Assembly: GCF_030866785.1 (NCBI RefSeq)
Contig: NZ_CP133018.1
Location: 3,968,001 to 4,032,000 of the forward strand
DNA from: Agromyces protaetiae
GTDB lineage: Bacteria > Actinomycetota > Actinomycetes > Actinomycetales > Microbacteriaceae
Length of the DNA: 64,000 nt
Direction: 5' to 3'
The position numbers and the translations under genes are program-made. Of the stretch, positions 35,496 to 43,947 are shown piece after piece. Position 1 is the first letter of the stretch. Every line of letters starts with the position of its first letter. The notes beneath the pieces are model-generated. The model saw only the letters and a program-made list of their open reading frames with translations, had not been told where the DNA came from and did no database searches.

Positions 35496-36311
35496 TCAGG
35501 AGCTCGAGGCGGCCATCGTGAACGGGGTCGCGTCGATGAATCCTTCGAGCGACTCCTTGGTGCCCTCGAGCGGGAAGTAGTCGGTCCTCGCCATCGGCCC
35601 GGTCTGGATGATCATGAGACCGCCCGAGTGCGAGCCGTATGGCCCGTGCGGATAGTTCGCGGGATTGCACGCGAGGAAGCCTGGCTCTCCCGCGCCGCGA
35701 CCCGCGAAGTACACGTCTCCGGCAACGATGAAGACCTCTTCCCATGCATCGTGCGTCTCCCGCTCGAAGGAGGCGTACCCCGGCAGGAAGTGGAGCAGCC
35801 CGAGGCTGCCACCGGCGACGATGCCCTCGAGCTGCGGCCGAAGACCCTTGCGGGACACGCCATTTCCTTCCAGCAGGTCCTCGCGGCTCTCGTTGTTGCC
35901 CGAGATCCAGCGCAGATCCGGTGAGCGCAGAATGACGGGCGAGCCGCCGTAGCACTCGCCGACCGCGGGGTCGGGGTTCCAGTAGGCGAGCAGCGCACCG
36001 GCCTCGGTCGCCGTGACCTCGAGCTCGGTACCAGGGGGCGCCCCGATGAATCCGGCGGAGCCGAGGCGCTGCCCGCTCGCCTCCAATCCGCCCGCGAGGA
36101 TGAAGAACTCCAGAGTTCCGTGCTCGACGGTCCACGAGAGCTTCCAGTCCTCGGCGAACGAGAACAGCCAGGTCTCAGCGCCCGTCGTCTCGTCGCGCGA
36201 GATCTGCCGCCCCAGGAGGCCGGCCGCGAACGAGAGGTCGCTGCTCACCTGTTCCGGCAGGTCCGTGACCCGGAACCACTGCGGTTCGTCGCGCTTCCAC
36301 GTGTCTCCCAT
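35496..36311 (-). CDS. Bicupin protein of unknown substrate
   Basis: The product is 271 aa, a duplicated cupin. The first repeat covers about 30-115 (LSWTVEHGTLEFFILAGGLEA, FIGAPPGTELEV). The second covers about 155-250 (LHFLPGYASFERETHDAWEEVFIVAGDVYFAG, NYPHGPYGSHSGGLMI). The second has the His/Glu-rich metal-site pattern (ETHDAWEEV, PHGPYGSH), the first does not, so only the second half is likely to bind metal. It resembles DUF4437-type proteins. It could be a ring-modifying or isomerising enzyme of the operon. It is 11 nt from the transporter binding-protein gene. Confidence 0.75.
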   Translation of the reverse strand: MGDTWKRDEPQWFRVTDLPEQVSSDLSFAAGLLGRQISRDETTGAETWLFSFAEDWKLSWTVEHGTLEFFILAGGLEASGQRLGSAGFIGAPPGTELEVTATEAGALLAYWNPDPAVGECYGGSPVILRSPDLRWISGNNESREDLLEGNGVSRKGLRPQLEGIVAGGSLGLLHFLPGYASFERETHDAWEEVFIVAGDVYFAGRGAGEPGFLACNPANYPHGPYGSHSGGLMIIQTGPMARTDYFPLEGTKESLEGFIDATPFTMAASSS

Positions 36312-36322
36312 GCGCCGCCCCC

Positions 36323-37993
36323 TTATTCCTGGTCCGCGAACGTCATCGAGGCCAGGTCGTTCGTGCCGTCGGTGCGGTACGCCCAGTTCTCCAGGCGCGT
36401 GGTCAGGGCGACGGCCGGCAGTTGCTTGGCCATGTACACGACGCCGGCGTCATTGAGCATGAGGCTCTCGGCCTGGTTCCAGAACGCGCCCGCCTCGTCG
36501 GACGTCACTTCACCCGCGGCCATGCCCTGCTCTACTGCCTGCTCGAACTCTGGGCTCTTCCATCGCGAGCCCGACTGCGGCTCGTAGTAGTTGAGCAGGA
36601 GTGCGTAGGCCGGCGAGACGTTCCAGTACCCGTCGACGCTGAGGAAGGCCTGCGCAGTTCCGGCAGCCCACACCTCGCGATACTGCGATGCCGGGAGTCG
36701 CTCGATCTCGATCTCGAAGCCGGCGTCGCGAGCGGAATCCTGCATCGAGACGGCGATGTCCGCGAGCTGCGGGTCGTCGTTCGAGATCGTGAGCGTGAAC
36801 GGGACGCCGCCACTGAGTCCGGCCTCGGCGAGGAGCTGCTGCGACTTCTCGACGTCGTAGGTCCACTGCGGCAGCCCGTCGCTGGAGTAGCCGGGCAGCG
36901 TCGGGTTGAGCCAGCCGTGCTCCTCGGTGGCGCGCCCGTAGCTGTTGTCCTCGATGATGCGCTCGTAGTTGATCGCGTACGCGAGCGCCTGGCGAACGCG
37001 CACGTCATCGAAGGGCGCATTGTTGACGACCATCGTGGTGACCAAGCGGTTGCCGGTCGGGACACTCGGCACCAGGACATTCCCCTCGGCCTCGAGGTCG
37101 ACGAGGTCGTTCGGCCGGAGCGCGAGCGCCATGTCGACGTCGCCGCTCCGGACCGCGAGCGCCCGGTTGCCGGCGTCCGGCACGACACGGCGGACGACGC
37201 GCTGGATCTCGGGCTCACCGAGCACCCAGTTCTCGTCGGCGACGATGATGGTCTCGCCCTCCGTCATCTGTTCGACGCGGTACGGCCCGAATCCGAATCC
37301 GGTCTGCCCTTCCGACCACTCGACGGCGTACGGATCCTCAGGCGTCGCGTGCTCGCTCAGGAACGTCGAGTCGTAGACCTGGGCGGCGTTGTCCGAGAGC
37401 GTGCCGAGGAGCGTGAACCCGTAGCCGGGCTGAGCGACCGTGAAGGAGACCGTGTAGTCGTCGATCTTCTGCATCTGGCTGGCCGGGTCCGAGAGTCCCG
37501 AGGCGATGAGCAGCCCGGGCGAGATGCTCGCCGGCGCGTTGAACTTCCGCTCGAAGGACCAGATCACGTCATCGGCGGTGAGCTCGTTCCCCGCCTGGCT
37601 GATCACGCCCTCTTTCAGATGGAACGTGTACGTGAGCTGGTCCTCACTCACGTCGTAGGACTCGGCGAGGTAGGGCTCGTACTTGGAGACGTCCTGGATG
37701 AGCACGCCGGCCTGTTCGGACTCCATGTAGGGCTTCCGGATCAGGGTTCCGTTCAGGAGCCCCTGCAGGTCCAGGTAGTCGGGTGAGTTGACCCATCCGG
37801 CGTCCCAGCTGAGTTGCGTGGCCTGGCTCGGCACGGCGACGACGACCGTCCCGTCGTTCTGTGCGGGCGGTTGCGCGGCACAGCCGGCGACCAGTGAGGC
37901 GACGGCCGTGCCGACGAGTGCGAGCAGCGCGAGCGATCGTGGTCGCGTCCGCCTCGACGCGCGGGCGCCGCTGGGAAGGTGATTCTGAGACAA
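36323..37993 (-). CDS. Opp/Dpp-type ABC transporter substrate-binding lipoprotein (SBP family 5)
   Basis: The product is 556 aa. An N-terminal basic stretch, a hydrophobic core and the lipobox VAGC (SLVAGCAAQ) mark a lipoprotein. The mature protein has the family 5 layout: YTFHLKEGVISQAGNELTADDVIWSFERKFN, DVRVRQALAYAINYERII and the C-terminal WNQAESLMLNDAG block. These proteins bind peptides, nickel chelates or diverse glycosides. I prefer the TTG at 37993 over the in-frame ATG at 38008, because the bases AAAGGA inside that short extension sit 6 nt before the TTG, the same spacing as elsewhere in this genome. Confidence 0.88.
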   Translation of the reverse strand: MSQNHLPSGARASRRTRPRSLALLALVGTAVASLVAGCAAQPPAQNDGTVVVAVPSQATQLSWDAGWVNSPDYLDLQGLLNGTLIRKPYMESEQAGVLIQDVSKYEPYLAESYDVSEDQLTYTFHLKEGVISQAGNELTADDVIWSFERKFNAPASISPGLLIASGLSDPASQMQKIDDYTVSFTVAQPGYGFTLLGTLSDNAAQVYDSTFLSEHATPEDPYAVEWSEGQTGFGFGPYRVEQMTEGETIIVADENWVLGEPEIQRVVRRVVPDAGNRALAVRSGDVDMALALRPNDLVDLEAEGNVLVPSVPTGNRLVTTMVVNNAPFDDVRVRQALAYAINYERIIEDNSYGRATEEHGWLNPTLPGYSSDGLPQWTYDVEKSQQLLAEAGLSGGVPFTLTISNDDPQLADIAVSMQDSARDAGFEIEIERLPASQYREVWAAGTAQAFLSVDGYWNVSPAYALLLNYYEPQSGSRWKSPEFEQAVEQGMAAGEVTSDEAGAFWNQAESLMLNDAGVVYMAKQLPAVALTTRLENWAYRTDGTNDLASMTFADQE

Positions 37994-38031
37994 CAGGGTT
38001 CCTTTCATCGGGATTGGAGCGTGCACAGCAG

Positions 38032-38910
38032 TCATTTGGACGTGGGAGTTCGCAGCAGCCGGTTCGCAGCCGTCGACACGATGACGACGGTCGCCGTCAG
38101 CGTGACCGCGGGGGCGAGTGCCGCCCACCAGCGGCCCACGAGGGCGTCACTGGTGCCCTGCGCGAGCATCGAGCCCCACTCCGGAGTGGGCGGCGGCATC
38201 CCCGCGCCGATGAATCCGAGCGCGGCGGTCACGATGATGCTGATTGCGAAGAGGTTCGAGGCATTCTGCAGGGCCGCCCACGAGGCGTTCGGGAGCACGT
38301 GGCGGAAGGTCAGTCGCGCCTCGCTGTCGCCCGCCATCCTGGCCGCGTCGAGGTATGCCTCGGTCCGGACCCGCAGCACCTCGGTTCGGGTGAGGCGGGT
38401 CTGGCTGCTGCAGAGGATGATCCCCATGACCAGGATCAGGGTGACGACGTTGGCGCCGAACACGCTGACGGCGACGAGACCGAGGATCACGCCGGGGATG
38501 GACTCCATCAGGTCGATGAGGCGGGCGAGACCGCGCGCGAGCCAGGCGAACGGCCCCGTGGCGGATTCGTTCATCCCGGAGATCAAACCGAGTGCGATGC
38601 CGAGCACGGTGGCGAGCAGCGCCGTCAGCGCGGCGATCATCATGTTCAGACCGGTCGCCGCAACGGTTCGCGAGAAGACGTCCAAGCCCGCCGAGTCGGT
38701 GCCGAACCAGTGGTCGGCTGACGGTGGCGACGATGGCGGGCCGACCACTCGGATCGGGTCGTACGGAACGACGAAGCTGCCGAAGACGGCAACCGCGACG
38801 AGCAGGAACAGCGGGATGAGTGCCAACCAGCCGCTCGGTGCGGATCGCCGGTCGCGGGCGGCGCTGCGGGAAGGTACGGGCTGGGGATTCACTGTCGTGG
38901 TCATGGGCAC
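38032..38910 (-). CDS. Opp/Dpp-type ABC transporter permease (DppC-like)
   Basis: The product is 292 aa. It opens with a membrane helix (WLALIPLFLLVAVAVFGSFVV) and the HWFGTDSAGLDVFSR motif typical of the DppC/OppC subunit. A coupling loop, EAYLDAARMAGDSEARLTFRHVLPNA, contacts the ATPases. About six hydrophobic segments are visible. It forms the channel with the DppB-like subunit, whose gene ends 1 nt upstream of this start. Confidence 0.92.
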   Translation of the reverse strand: MPMTTTVNPQPVPSRSAARDRRSAPSGWLALIPLFLLVAVAVFGSFVVPYDPIRVVGPPSSPPSADHWFGTDSAGLDVFSRTVAATGLNMMIAALTALLATVLGIALGLISGMNESATGPFAWLARGLARLIDLMESIPGVILGLVAVSVFGANVVTLILVMGIILCSSQTRLTRTEVLRVRTEAYLDAARMAGDSEARLTFRHVLPNASWAALQNASNLFAISIIVTAALGFIGAGMPPPTPEWGSMLAQGTSDALVGRWWAALAPAVTLTATVVIVSTAANRLLRTPTSK

Positions 38911-38911
38911 C

Positions 38912-40072
38912 TCAGATTCGCGTTCCGGGCCGGCGGCGGGGGTCGAGGATCATGTTGGTCATGTCGATGACCAGGAAGATCACGAGCATCAGGGCTGCCG
39001 TGGCGAGGAGGAAGCCCTGCAGGGCGAGGTAGTCGCCGGTCGCGACCGCCTCAGCGGCATACCTGCCCGCACCGGTGAAGCCGAACAGGTTCTCGATCAC
39101 CACGGCACCGCCGATCATTCCTCCGAAGATCGAACCCGCGACCGTGACGACCGGCGGAAGCGCTCGGCGATAGACGCTCAAGAGGACCGTGAACCGCGGC
39201 GCACCCGATGCGACGCGGAACAGCGTGGCGGGAGCCTCGATCGCCTTCTCGAGTCCGGCGATGGTGAGGCGGATCAGGATCGGGACCTGGGCGAGGGCGA
39301 GCGCGATGACGGGGAGCGCGAGGTGCGCCAGCATGGACCCGGCGCCGGCCCAGTATCCCTGTGCGATGGCGTCGATCAGCGGGAAGCCGGTGATCTGCGT
39401 CGGGGGCGCAAGCCCCGCGTCGAGTCTGCCGATCGGCGCCGGAATCCAACGCAGCAATGAATAGAAGAGGAGGATTCCGCCGATCGCGAGGACGAAGTCC
39501 GGCACCGCCCCGGCCGCTCGGGCGTAGCCGTGAGCGAGGCGGGCGATGACGCCCTTCGGTCGCGAGATCGCCATGAAGGATCCGATCCCGCTGATGATCG
39601 CCGCGATGATCAAGCTGAGGAAGGCGAGCTCGATCGTGCCCGGAAGCCGCAGCGCGAGCTCGGTCGAGATATCCCGTTTGGTGATGAACGACTGGCCGAG
39701 GTCGAGCGTGACGAGCTGGCTGAGGTACGTGGCGAGCTGATCGAAGATCGAGCCGTCCAGGCCGAGCGCGGCCTGCAGCCGGTCGTAGTCCTCCTGGGTC
39801 CACGACTGGTTTCCCAGGAGTGCGATCACGGGGTCGCCGGGCATGAGCCGGATCAGGATGAACGTGAAGATCGCGAACAGCAGGAGATGCACGGGGAGCA
39901 CCGCGACACGCGTGATCCACCATCGCTGTCGCTGGAACCAGCCGAACAGGCGTGATCCGGCCGACCGAGTTCGGTCTGCGCCGTCGAACGCCGTGTCGAG
40001 CTCGATCGCCTCGGCCGCTTCGGCGGCTTCCGCGCCCTTCGCACCAGCGGGCGGTGCCGTCGTCGACGTCAT
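38912..40072 (-). CDS. Opp/Dpp-type ABC transporter permease (DppB-like)
   Basis: The product is 386 aa, longer than usual (about 310-340), because of a 50-residue Ala/Glu-rich cytosolic N-terminus before the first helix. Family features are FIFTFILIRLMPGDPVIALLG, DLGQSFITKRDIS and a C-terminal IGGAVVIENLFGFTGAGRYAAEAV. The coupling loop (LFRVASGAPRFTVLLSVYRRALPP) is more divergent than in DppC. It overlaps the upstream ATPase gene by 4 nt. Confidence 0.92.
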   Translation of the reverse strand: MTSTTAPPAGAKGAEAAEAAEAIELDTAFDGADRTRSAGSRLFGWFQRQRWWITRVAVLPVHLLLFAIFTFILIRLMPGDPVIALLGNQSWTQEDYDRLQAALGLDGSIFDQLATYLSQLVTLDLGQSFITKRDISTELALRLPGTIELAFLSLIIAAIISGIGSFMAISRPKGVIARLAHGYARAAGAVPDFVLAIGGILLFYSLLRWIPAPIGRLDAGLAPPTQITGFPLIDAIAQGYWAGAGSMLAHLALPVIALALAQVPILIRLTIAGLEKAIEAPATLFRVASGAPRFTVLLSVYRRALPPVVTVAGSIFGGMIGGAVVIENLFGFTGAGRYAAEAVATGDYLALQGFLLATAALMLVIFLVIDMTNMILDPRRRPGTRI

Positions 40073-40884
40073 GCGTGCACTCCTTCGTGGTCTGAGGTAC
40101 TCGGGCCGCGGTAGCTGTCGAGGAGCCGCCGCGTGTACTCGGCTTCGGGGTTCTCGAGGATCTCCGAGACCGCACCCCGTTCGACGATTCGCCCGTGGAG
40201 CATGACGATGAGGTCGTCGGCGACGAATGCCGTCGCAGGCAGACCGTGCGAGACGAAGATCAGTCCGGTGCCGAACTCCCGTGCGATATGGCGCAGGTGG
40301 TTGAGCACGACGGCTTGCGCGGAGACATCCAGCGCGGAGACCACCTCGTCGCAGATCAGCATCTGCGGTCCGACGACGAGCGCACGGGCCAGGGCGAATC
40401 TCTGCCGCTGGCCGCCCGAGACCTGCGAAGCGTACCGGTCGGTGAGGCCGGCCGGCAGGTCGAGTCGACGCACGACATCGTCGACGCGCTCGCTCGCCGC
40501 GGTTCGCGACAGCCCCAGCAGGTTCATCGCCGGGTACATCACGGCCTCGCGGAGCGTGTGCCGCGGGTCGAACGATGAAGTGGTGTCCTGGCCGACGAAC
40601 TGCACAAGGCGGCGCATGTCCTTTCGGCCCTCGGCCGTCTTCAGCGCGGAGCGCAGGTCGTGATCGCCATAGCTGACACGGCCCGCCGATGGCGTCTCGA
40701 GCCCGACGAGGATCCGCGCGAGCGTGGACTTGCCCGACCCGGATTCACCGACGATCCCCGTGAGCGAACCCGACTCGAACGACACCGAGACGTCGTCGAG
40801 TGCGCGGTGCTTGGTGATGCTGCCGAAGGTCTTGGAGACGCCCTCAGCGCGCACCGCGATGGCGGGAGTGGTCGTTTCGTTCAT
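40069..40884 (-). CDS. Opp/Dpp-type ABC transporter ATPase (DppF-like)
   Basis: The product is 271 aa. Walker A is GESGSGKST, the signature VSGGQRQRFALARAL, Walker B MLICDEVVSALDVS and the switch FVSHGLPAT. The Q-loop region reads LVQFVGQDTTSSFDPRHTL. It pairs with the next ATPase to drive one importer. The short C-terminus (YTRRLLDSYRG) lacks the longer tail of some OppF proteins. It overlaps both neighbours by 4 nt. Confidence 0.92.
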   Translation of the reverse strand: MNETTTPAIAVRAEGVSKTFGSITKHRALDDVSVSFESGSLTGIVGESGSGKSTLARILVGLETPSAGRVSYGDHDLRSALKTAEGRKDMRRLVQFVGQDTTSSFDPRHTLREAVMYPAMNLLGLSRTAASERVDDVVRRLDLPAGLTDRYASQVSGGQRQRFALARALVVGPQMLICDEVVSALDVSAQAVVLNHLRHIAREFGTGLIFVSHGLPATAFVADDLIVMLHGRIVERGAVSEILENPEAEYTRRLLDSYRGPSTSDHEGVHA

Positions 40885-41825
40885 CGTGCGAGCTCCTTCG
40901 CGGGCTGGCCGGTACTGCTGCCGGACGCCGGGCCGCCCGTCGCGGCCATGAACGAGGCGAGGGTCGGTAGTTCCTCGGAGCTCGCGTTTTCAAGAGTGGG
41001 CACGCAGTGCAGGAGTCCCTGCGTATACGGATGATCGGCGTGCTGGGCGAGCAGGCGCGACGGGCCCTGCTCCACGACGTCACCCCGGTACATCACCACG
41101 AGCGAGTCGGCATATTCGAGGCAGAGATGGATGTCATGGCTGACGATGAGCAGCGACACACCGGTGGCTTCCACGAGCTCGACGAGCAGATCCATGGTGC
41201 CGCGCGCCAGGGATGCGTCGAGGGCGCTGGTCGGCTCGTCCGCAATCAGCAGTCTCGGACGGCCGCACAGGGAGAGGGCGATCATCACCCGCTGGCGCAT
41301 GCCGCCCGACAACTCGTACGGTCGCGACTTCATCACGCGCTCGGTGTCATGGAGGCCGACTCTGATCAGCCAGTCCCGCGCGGCGGCGTCGAGCTCACGA
41401 CGCGGTGTCGAACCATCCGCTTTGAGCACCGCTCGCAACTGACTGCCGATCGACCAGACGGGGTCCAGCGAGGTCATCGCGTCTTGGAAGACCATCGAGA
41501 TTCCGGGCGTACGGGACGGGATGCGATGCGCCTGCGCGGGGGTCTGCACACGCCCCTCGAATGTGATCGTGCCCTCGACCGCGGCGAGTTCGTCGGCTCG
41601 CAGGAAGCCGGCGACCGCCAGCGCGAGCGTGCTCTTGCCTGACCCGGACTCTCCGACGATCGCCACGCGCTCACCCGGGCGGATGTCGAGGCTGGCACCG
41701 TTGATCGCCCGCGTGCCTGCGGCGTAGTCGACGCTGGAGTCGCGTACCTCAAGCAGGGCGTCGCCGCGGTCCTGGTCGTTCGAGTCGCGCGATCTCACCG
41801 GAGACGCATCGATCGGTTTGGTCAT
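40881..41825 (-). CDS. Opp/Dpp-type ABC transporter ATPase (DppD-like)
   Basis: The product is 314 aa and is encoded by the promoter-proximal gene of the LacI-controlled operon. Walker A is GESGSGKST, the Q-loop SMVFQDAMTSLDPVWSIGSQ, the signature LSGGMRQRVMIALSL, Walker [15 protein letters not shown] and the switch IVSHDIHLC. The C-terminal HADHPYTQGLLHCVPTLEN is the oligopeptide-transporter ATPase tail, although the cysteine cluster usual there is reduced. The ATG is preceded by a GGAGCGAGGGAG-type ribosome site. Confidence 0.92.
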   Translation of the reverse strand: MTKPIDASPVRSRDSNDQDRGDALLEVRDSSVDYAAGTRAINGASLDIRPGERVAIVGESGSGKSTLALAVAGFLRADELAAVEGTITFEGRVQTPAQAHRIPSRTPGISMVFQDAMTSLDPVWSIGSQLRAVLKADGSTPRRELDAAARDWLIRVGLHDTERVMKSRPYELSGGMRQRVMIALSLCGRPRLLIADEPTSALDASLARGTMDLLVELVEATGVSLLIVSHDIHLCLEYADSLVVMYRGDVVEQGPSRLLAQHADHPYTQGLLHCVPTLENASSEELPTLASFMAATGGPASGSSTGQPAKELAR

Positions 41826-41902
41826 TTCTCCCTCGCTCCTTCGGGATGGAGAGGCTGTTGCCCCGACGGATGGGGACTATCAAAGCGGGATTTCGCAATT
41901 TG

Positions 41903-41929
41903 CACAATCGTTTGGCCCAATCGATTGTG
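41903..41929. promoter_or_regulatory. LacI operator candidate between transporter operon and regulator
   Basis: CACAATCG (41903-41910) and CGATTGTG (41922-41929) are exact inverted repeats 11 bp apart. The right arm is also part of the perfect 10-bp palindrome CAATCGATTG (41918-41927). The site is 42 bp upstream of the LacI gene and 78 bp upstream of the divergent ATPase gene, well placed for both. Confidence 0.7.
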
Positions 41930-41970
41930 TAACTAATGTGTTTCGTCCCCGCTTCGAATAGGGTGCAGGT

Positions 41971-43014
41971 ATGAGCGAGCGCGCGAAGGTGCTGGGCCAC
42001 GGCCCGGTCACCCTTCGCACGCTCGCGAGCGATCTGGCAGTGAGCGTTTCGACCGTGTCGCGCGTGCTGCGGGCCCAGAGCGCCGAAGAGGCAGAGCGGT
42101 GGGCCTCGCCGGAAACGGTCGAACGGATCCGGCGCAGTGCCCTCGAACGCGGCTACCGGGCGAACCCCATCGCTGCGAGCCTGCGAACGTCTCGATCGGG
42201 GCTCGTCGGCGTGCTCGTGCCTCGCCTCCAGGACTTCGTGCTCGCCACCATCTACGAGGGCATCGAGGATGCGGCGACCGAGGCCGGCCTCTCGACCTTC
42301 GTCACGAACTCGTTCGACGACCCCGCGAGTCAGGCCGCGAAGAGCGAGATGATGCTGCAGCGCCGGGTCGACGGACTGATCTTCGGCGACGCCCACCTCG
42401 ACCACAGCTTCCTCGACGAGTTCGCGGAGCGCGGGGTGCCGTTCGTGCTGGTGTCGCGGCACGCGGGCGATCACATCGCCGTCACATGCGACGACGTCGT
42501 CGGCGGCCGCCTCGTCGGCGAGCACCTGCTCCACGGCGGACGCACACGCCCCGTGGTCCTGGCGGGGCTCCCCTTCGCCTCGACAGCTCAGGATCGGACT
42601 CGCGGGCTCGTCGAGGCATACGAGCACGCGGGGCATCGCGTCGACCCCTCGCACGTCGTGTACAGCGGCTTCGACGCCGCAGGCGGGCGCGCCGGCATGG
42701 AGCAGGTGCTCGCCTCGGGATATCTCCCCGACGCCGTGTTCGCCACGAACGACTTTGCCGCGATCGGCGCGCTCGGCGCGCTCCGCGACCACGGGCTTCG
42801 GGTTCCCGACGACGTCGCGATCGTCGGTTACAACGACACGCCGCTGGCCGCTGAGATCGCGACCCCGCTCACCACCGTTCGGTCTCCGATGCACGAACTC
42901 GGCCGGACCGCGCTGGACACCTTGCGCCACCTGATGAACGGCGACGACGTCTCATCTGTGCAGCTCGCGCCCACGCTCATCGCGCGCGCCTCGAGTCTGC
43001 CCCGCCCGAGTTAG
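41971..43014 (+). CDS. LacI-family transcriptional regulator
   Basis: The product is 347 aa. The N-terminal helix-turn-helix is TLRTLASDLAVSVSTVSRVLRA followed by the hinge helix region GYRANPIAASLRT. The periplasmic-binding-protein-like effector domain starts at GLVGVLVPRLQDFVLATIYEGIE. The DAVFATNDFAAIGALGAL and VAIVGYNDTPLAAEIATPLTTV blocks are typical of the C-terminal half. It diverges from the Opp-type operon and should repress it until the transported compound or a derivative binds. An 11-residue tail precedes the HTH. Confidence 0.92.
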   Translation: MSERAKVLGHGPVTLRTLASDLAVSVSTVSRVLRAQSAEEAERWASPETVERIRRSALERGYRANPIAASLRTSRSGLVGVLVPRLQDFVLATIYEGIEDAATEAGLSTFVTNSFDDPASQAAKSEMMLQRRVDGLIFGDAHLDHSFLDEFAERGVPFVLVSRHAGDHIAVTCDDVVGGRLVGEHLLHGGRTRPVVLAGLPFASTAQDRTRGLVEAYEHAGHRVDPSHVVYSGFDAAGGRAGMEQVLASGYLPDAVFATNDFAAIGALGALRDHGLRVPDDVAIVGYNDTPLAAEIATPLTTVRSPMHELGRTALDTLRHLMNGDDVSSVQLAPTLIARASSLPRPS

Positions 43015-43031
43015 CCGGCGTCACGCCGGCT
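43013..43031. terminator. Palindrome overlapping the stop codons of two convergent genes
   Basis: AGCCGGCGTCACGCCGGCT is a perfect inverted repeat of 9 + 1 + 9 bases. It contains the last two bases of the LacI gene's TAG and the whole TGA of the convergent CitE-like gene. A stable GC hairpin would form in both transcripts, but there is no T-tract. Confidence 0.6.
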
Positions 43032-43854
43032 CGACGTTGAAGGCGCGCGCGAGCGTTTCGATCTTGCGAGCGCGACCGAGCCGCGGGAGATCCGAGCCGT
43101 CGCGAACGACACCGCCGCGGAACTCGAAATCAGCGAGGAAGTCCCGGGCCCAGGCGACGTCGGAGGAGGTCGGCGAGATCACTTCATTCACGACGGACAG
43201 CTGCTCGAGATGCAGACACAGTTTTCCGGTGAGCCCGAGCGAGACCGTCACCTCGCTCTGCTCGCGAAGTTGACGGTGCGCGGAGCCGACCGTCGGTCCA
43301 TCGATCGGACCAGGAAGCCCTCCGATTCGAGAGGCGACAACCAGCCGAGAACGCGGGTATGCCATGGCGAGCTCATCTGCGCTGGCACCGGTGTCACGGC
43401 GATAGTCGCCGGACCCGAACGCGAGCCGGAAGCATCCGCGCGCTCTGGCTATGGCCACCGCTTCCTCGATGCCCAGCGCCGATTCGATCAGCGCCAGCAC
43501 CGGTGTCGCGCCGCCAAGACGATCGAAGGTCTCCGTCACGTGAGCGGCGCCCTCCGCTTTGGCGAGCATCACCCCGCGCAGCCCGGCAAGGCCCTTCAGC
43601 ACGTCGACGTCGTCCGACCAGAACTCGGTTGATCGGTCGTTGATGCGTACCCATGCTTCGTTCCCTGGCTGCGAAAGCCACGACGCAACGTCGCGTCGCG
43701 CCCCCGCTTTCAGGAGCGGATCAACAGCATCCTCGACATCGAGCACGATCTGGTCTGCGCGAGAGGCCGACGCCTCGTCGAACAGCTCGGGTTTGGCCGC
43801 GTTCACCAGGAGCCATGAGCGAGCGATCTCCGGCGCGACGTCGTTGCGGTTCAC
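43021..43854 (-). CDS. HpcH/HpaI / CitE-like lyase family protein
   Basis: The product is 277 aa. The CitE-like TIM barrel is recognised by SRADQIVLDVEDAVDPLLK (metal-binding acidic cluster), WVRINDRSTEFWSDDV, MLAKAEGAAHV and LALIESALGIEEAVAIARA. Members cleave or form C-C bonds of malyl-, citramalyl- or related acids, commonly as CoA esters. The usual substrate-arginine region is present as VRIND. It is last in the sugar-importer transcript, 93 nt after the alcohol dehydrogenase gene, but whether it belongs to the same pathway is unclear. The start is GTG 43854 with only a weak ribosome site. Confidence 0.82.
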   Translation of the reverse strand: MNRNDVAPEIARSWLLVNAAKPELFDEASASRADQIVLDVEDAVDPLLKAGARRDVASWLSQPGNEAWVRINDRSTEFWSDDVDVLKGLAGLRGVMLAKAEGAAHVTETFDRLGGATPVLALIESALGIEEAVAIARARGCFRLAFGSGDYRRDTGASADELAMAYPRSRLVVASRIGGLPGPIDGPTVGSAHRQLREQSEVTVSLGLTGKLCLHLEQLSVVNEVISPTSSDVAWARDFLADFEFRGGVVRDGSDLPRLGRARKIETLARAFNVEPA

Positions 43855-43947
43855 AGACCACCACGCTAACGGAGCTGCCGGGCCCGCCCGCCGCGATGTC
43901 TCGACATCGAACAGTCCAGCCCGAGCGTCGGCAGGAGCGACTCGGGC

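Noticed and set aside
37994..38128. Extended N-terminus for the Opp-type binding protein
   Set aside because: Upstream codons add no signal-peptide character, and the ribosome site AAAGGA lies inside the extension, so initiation at 37993 is more likely.
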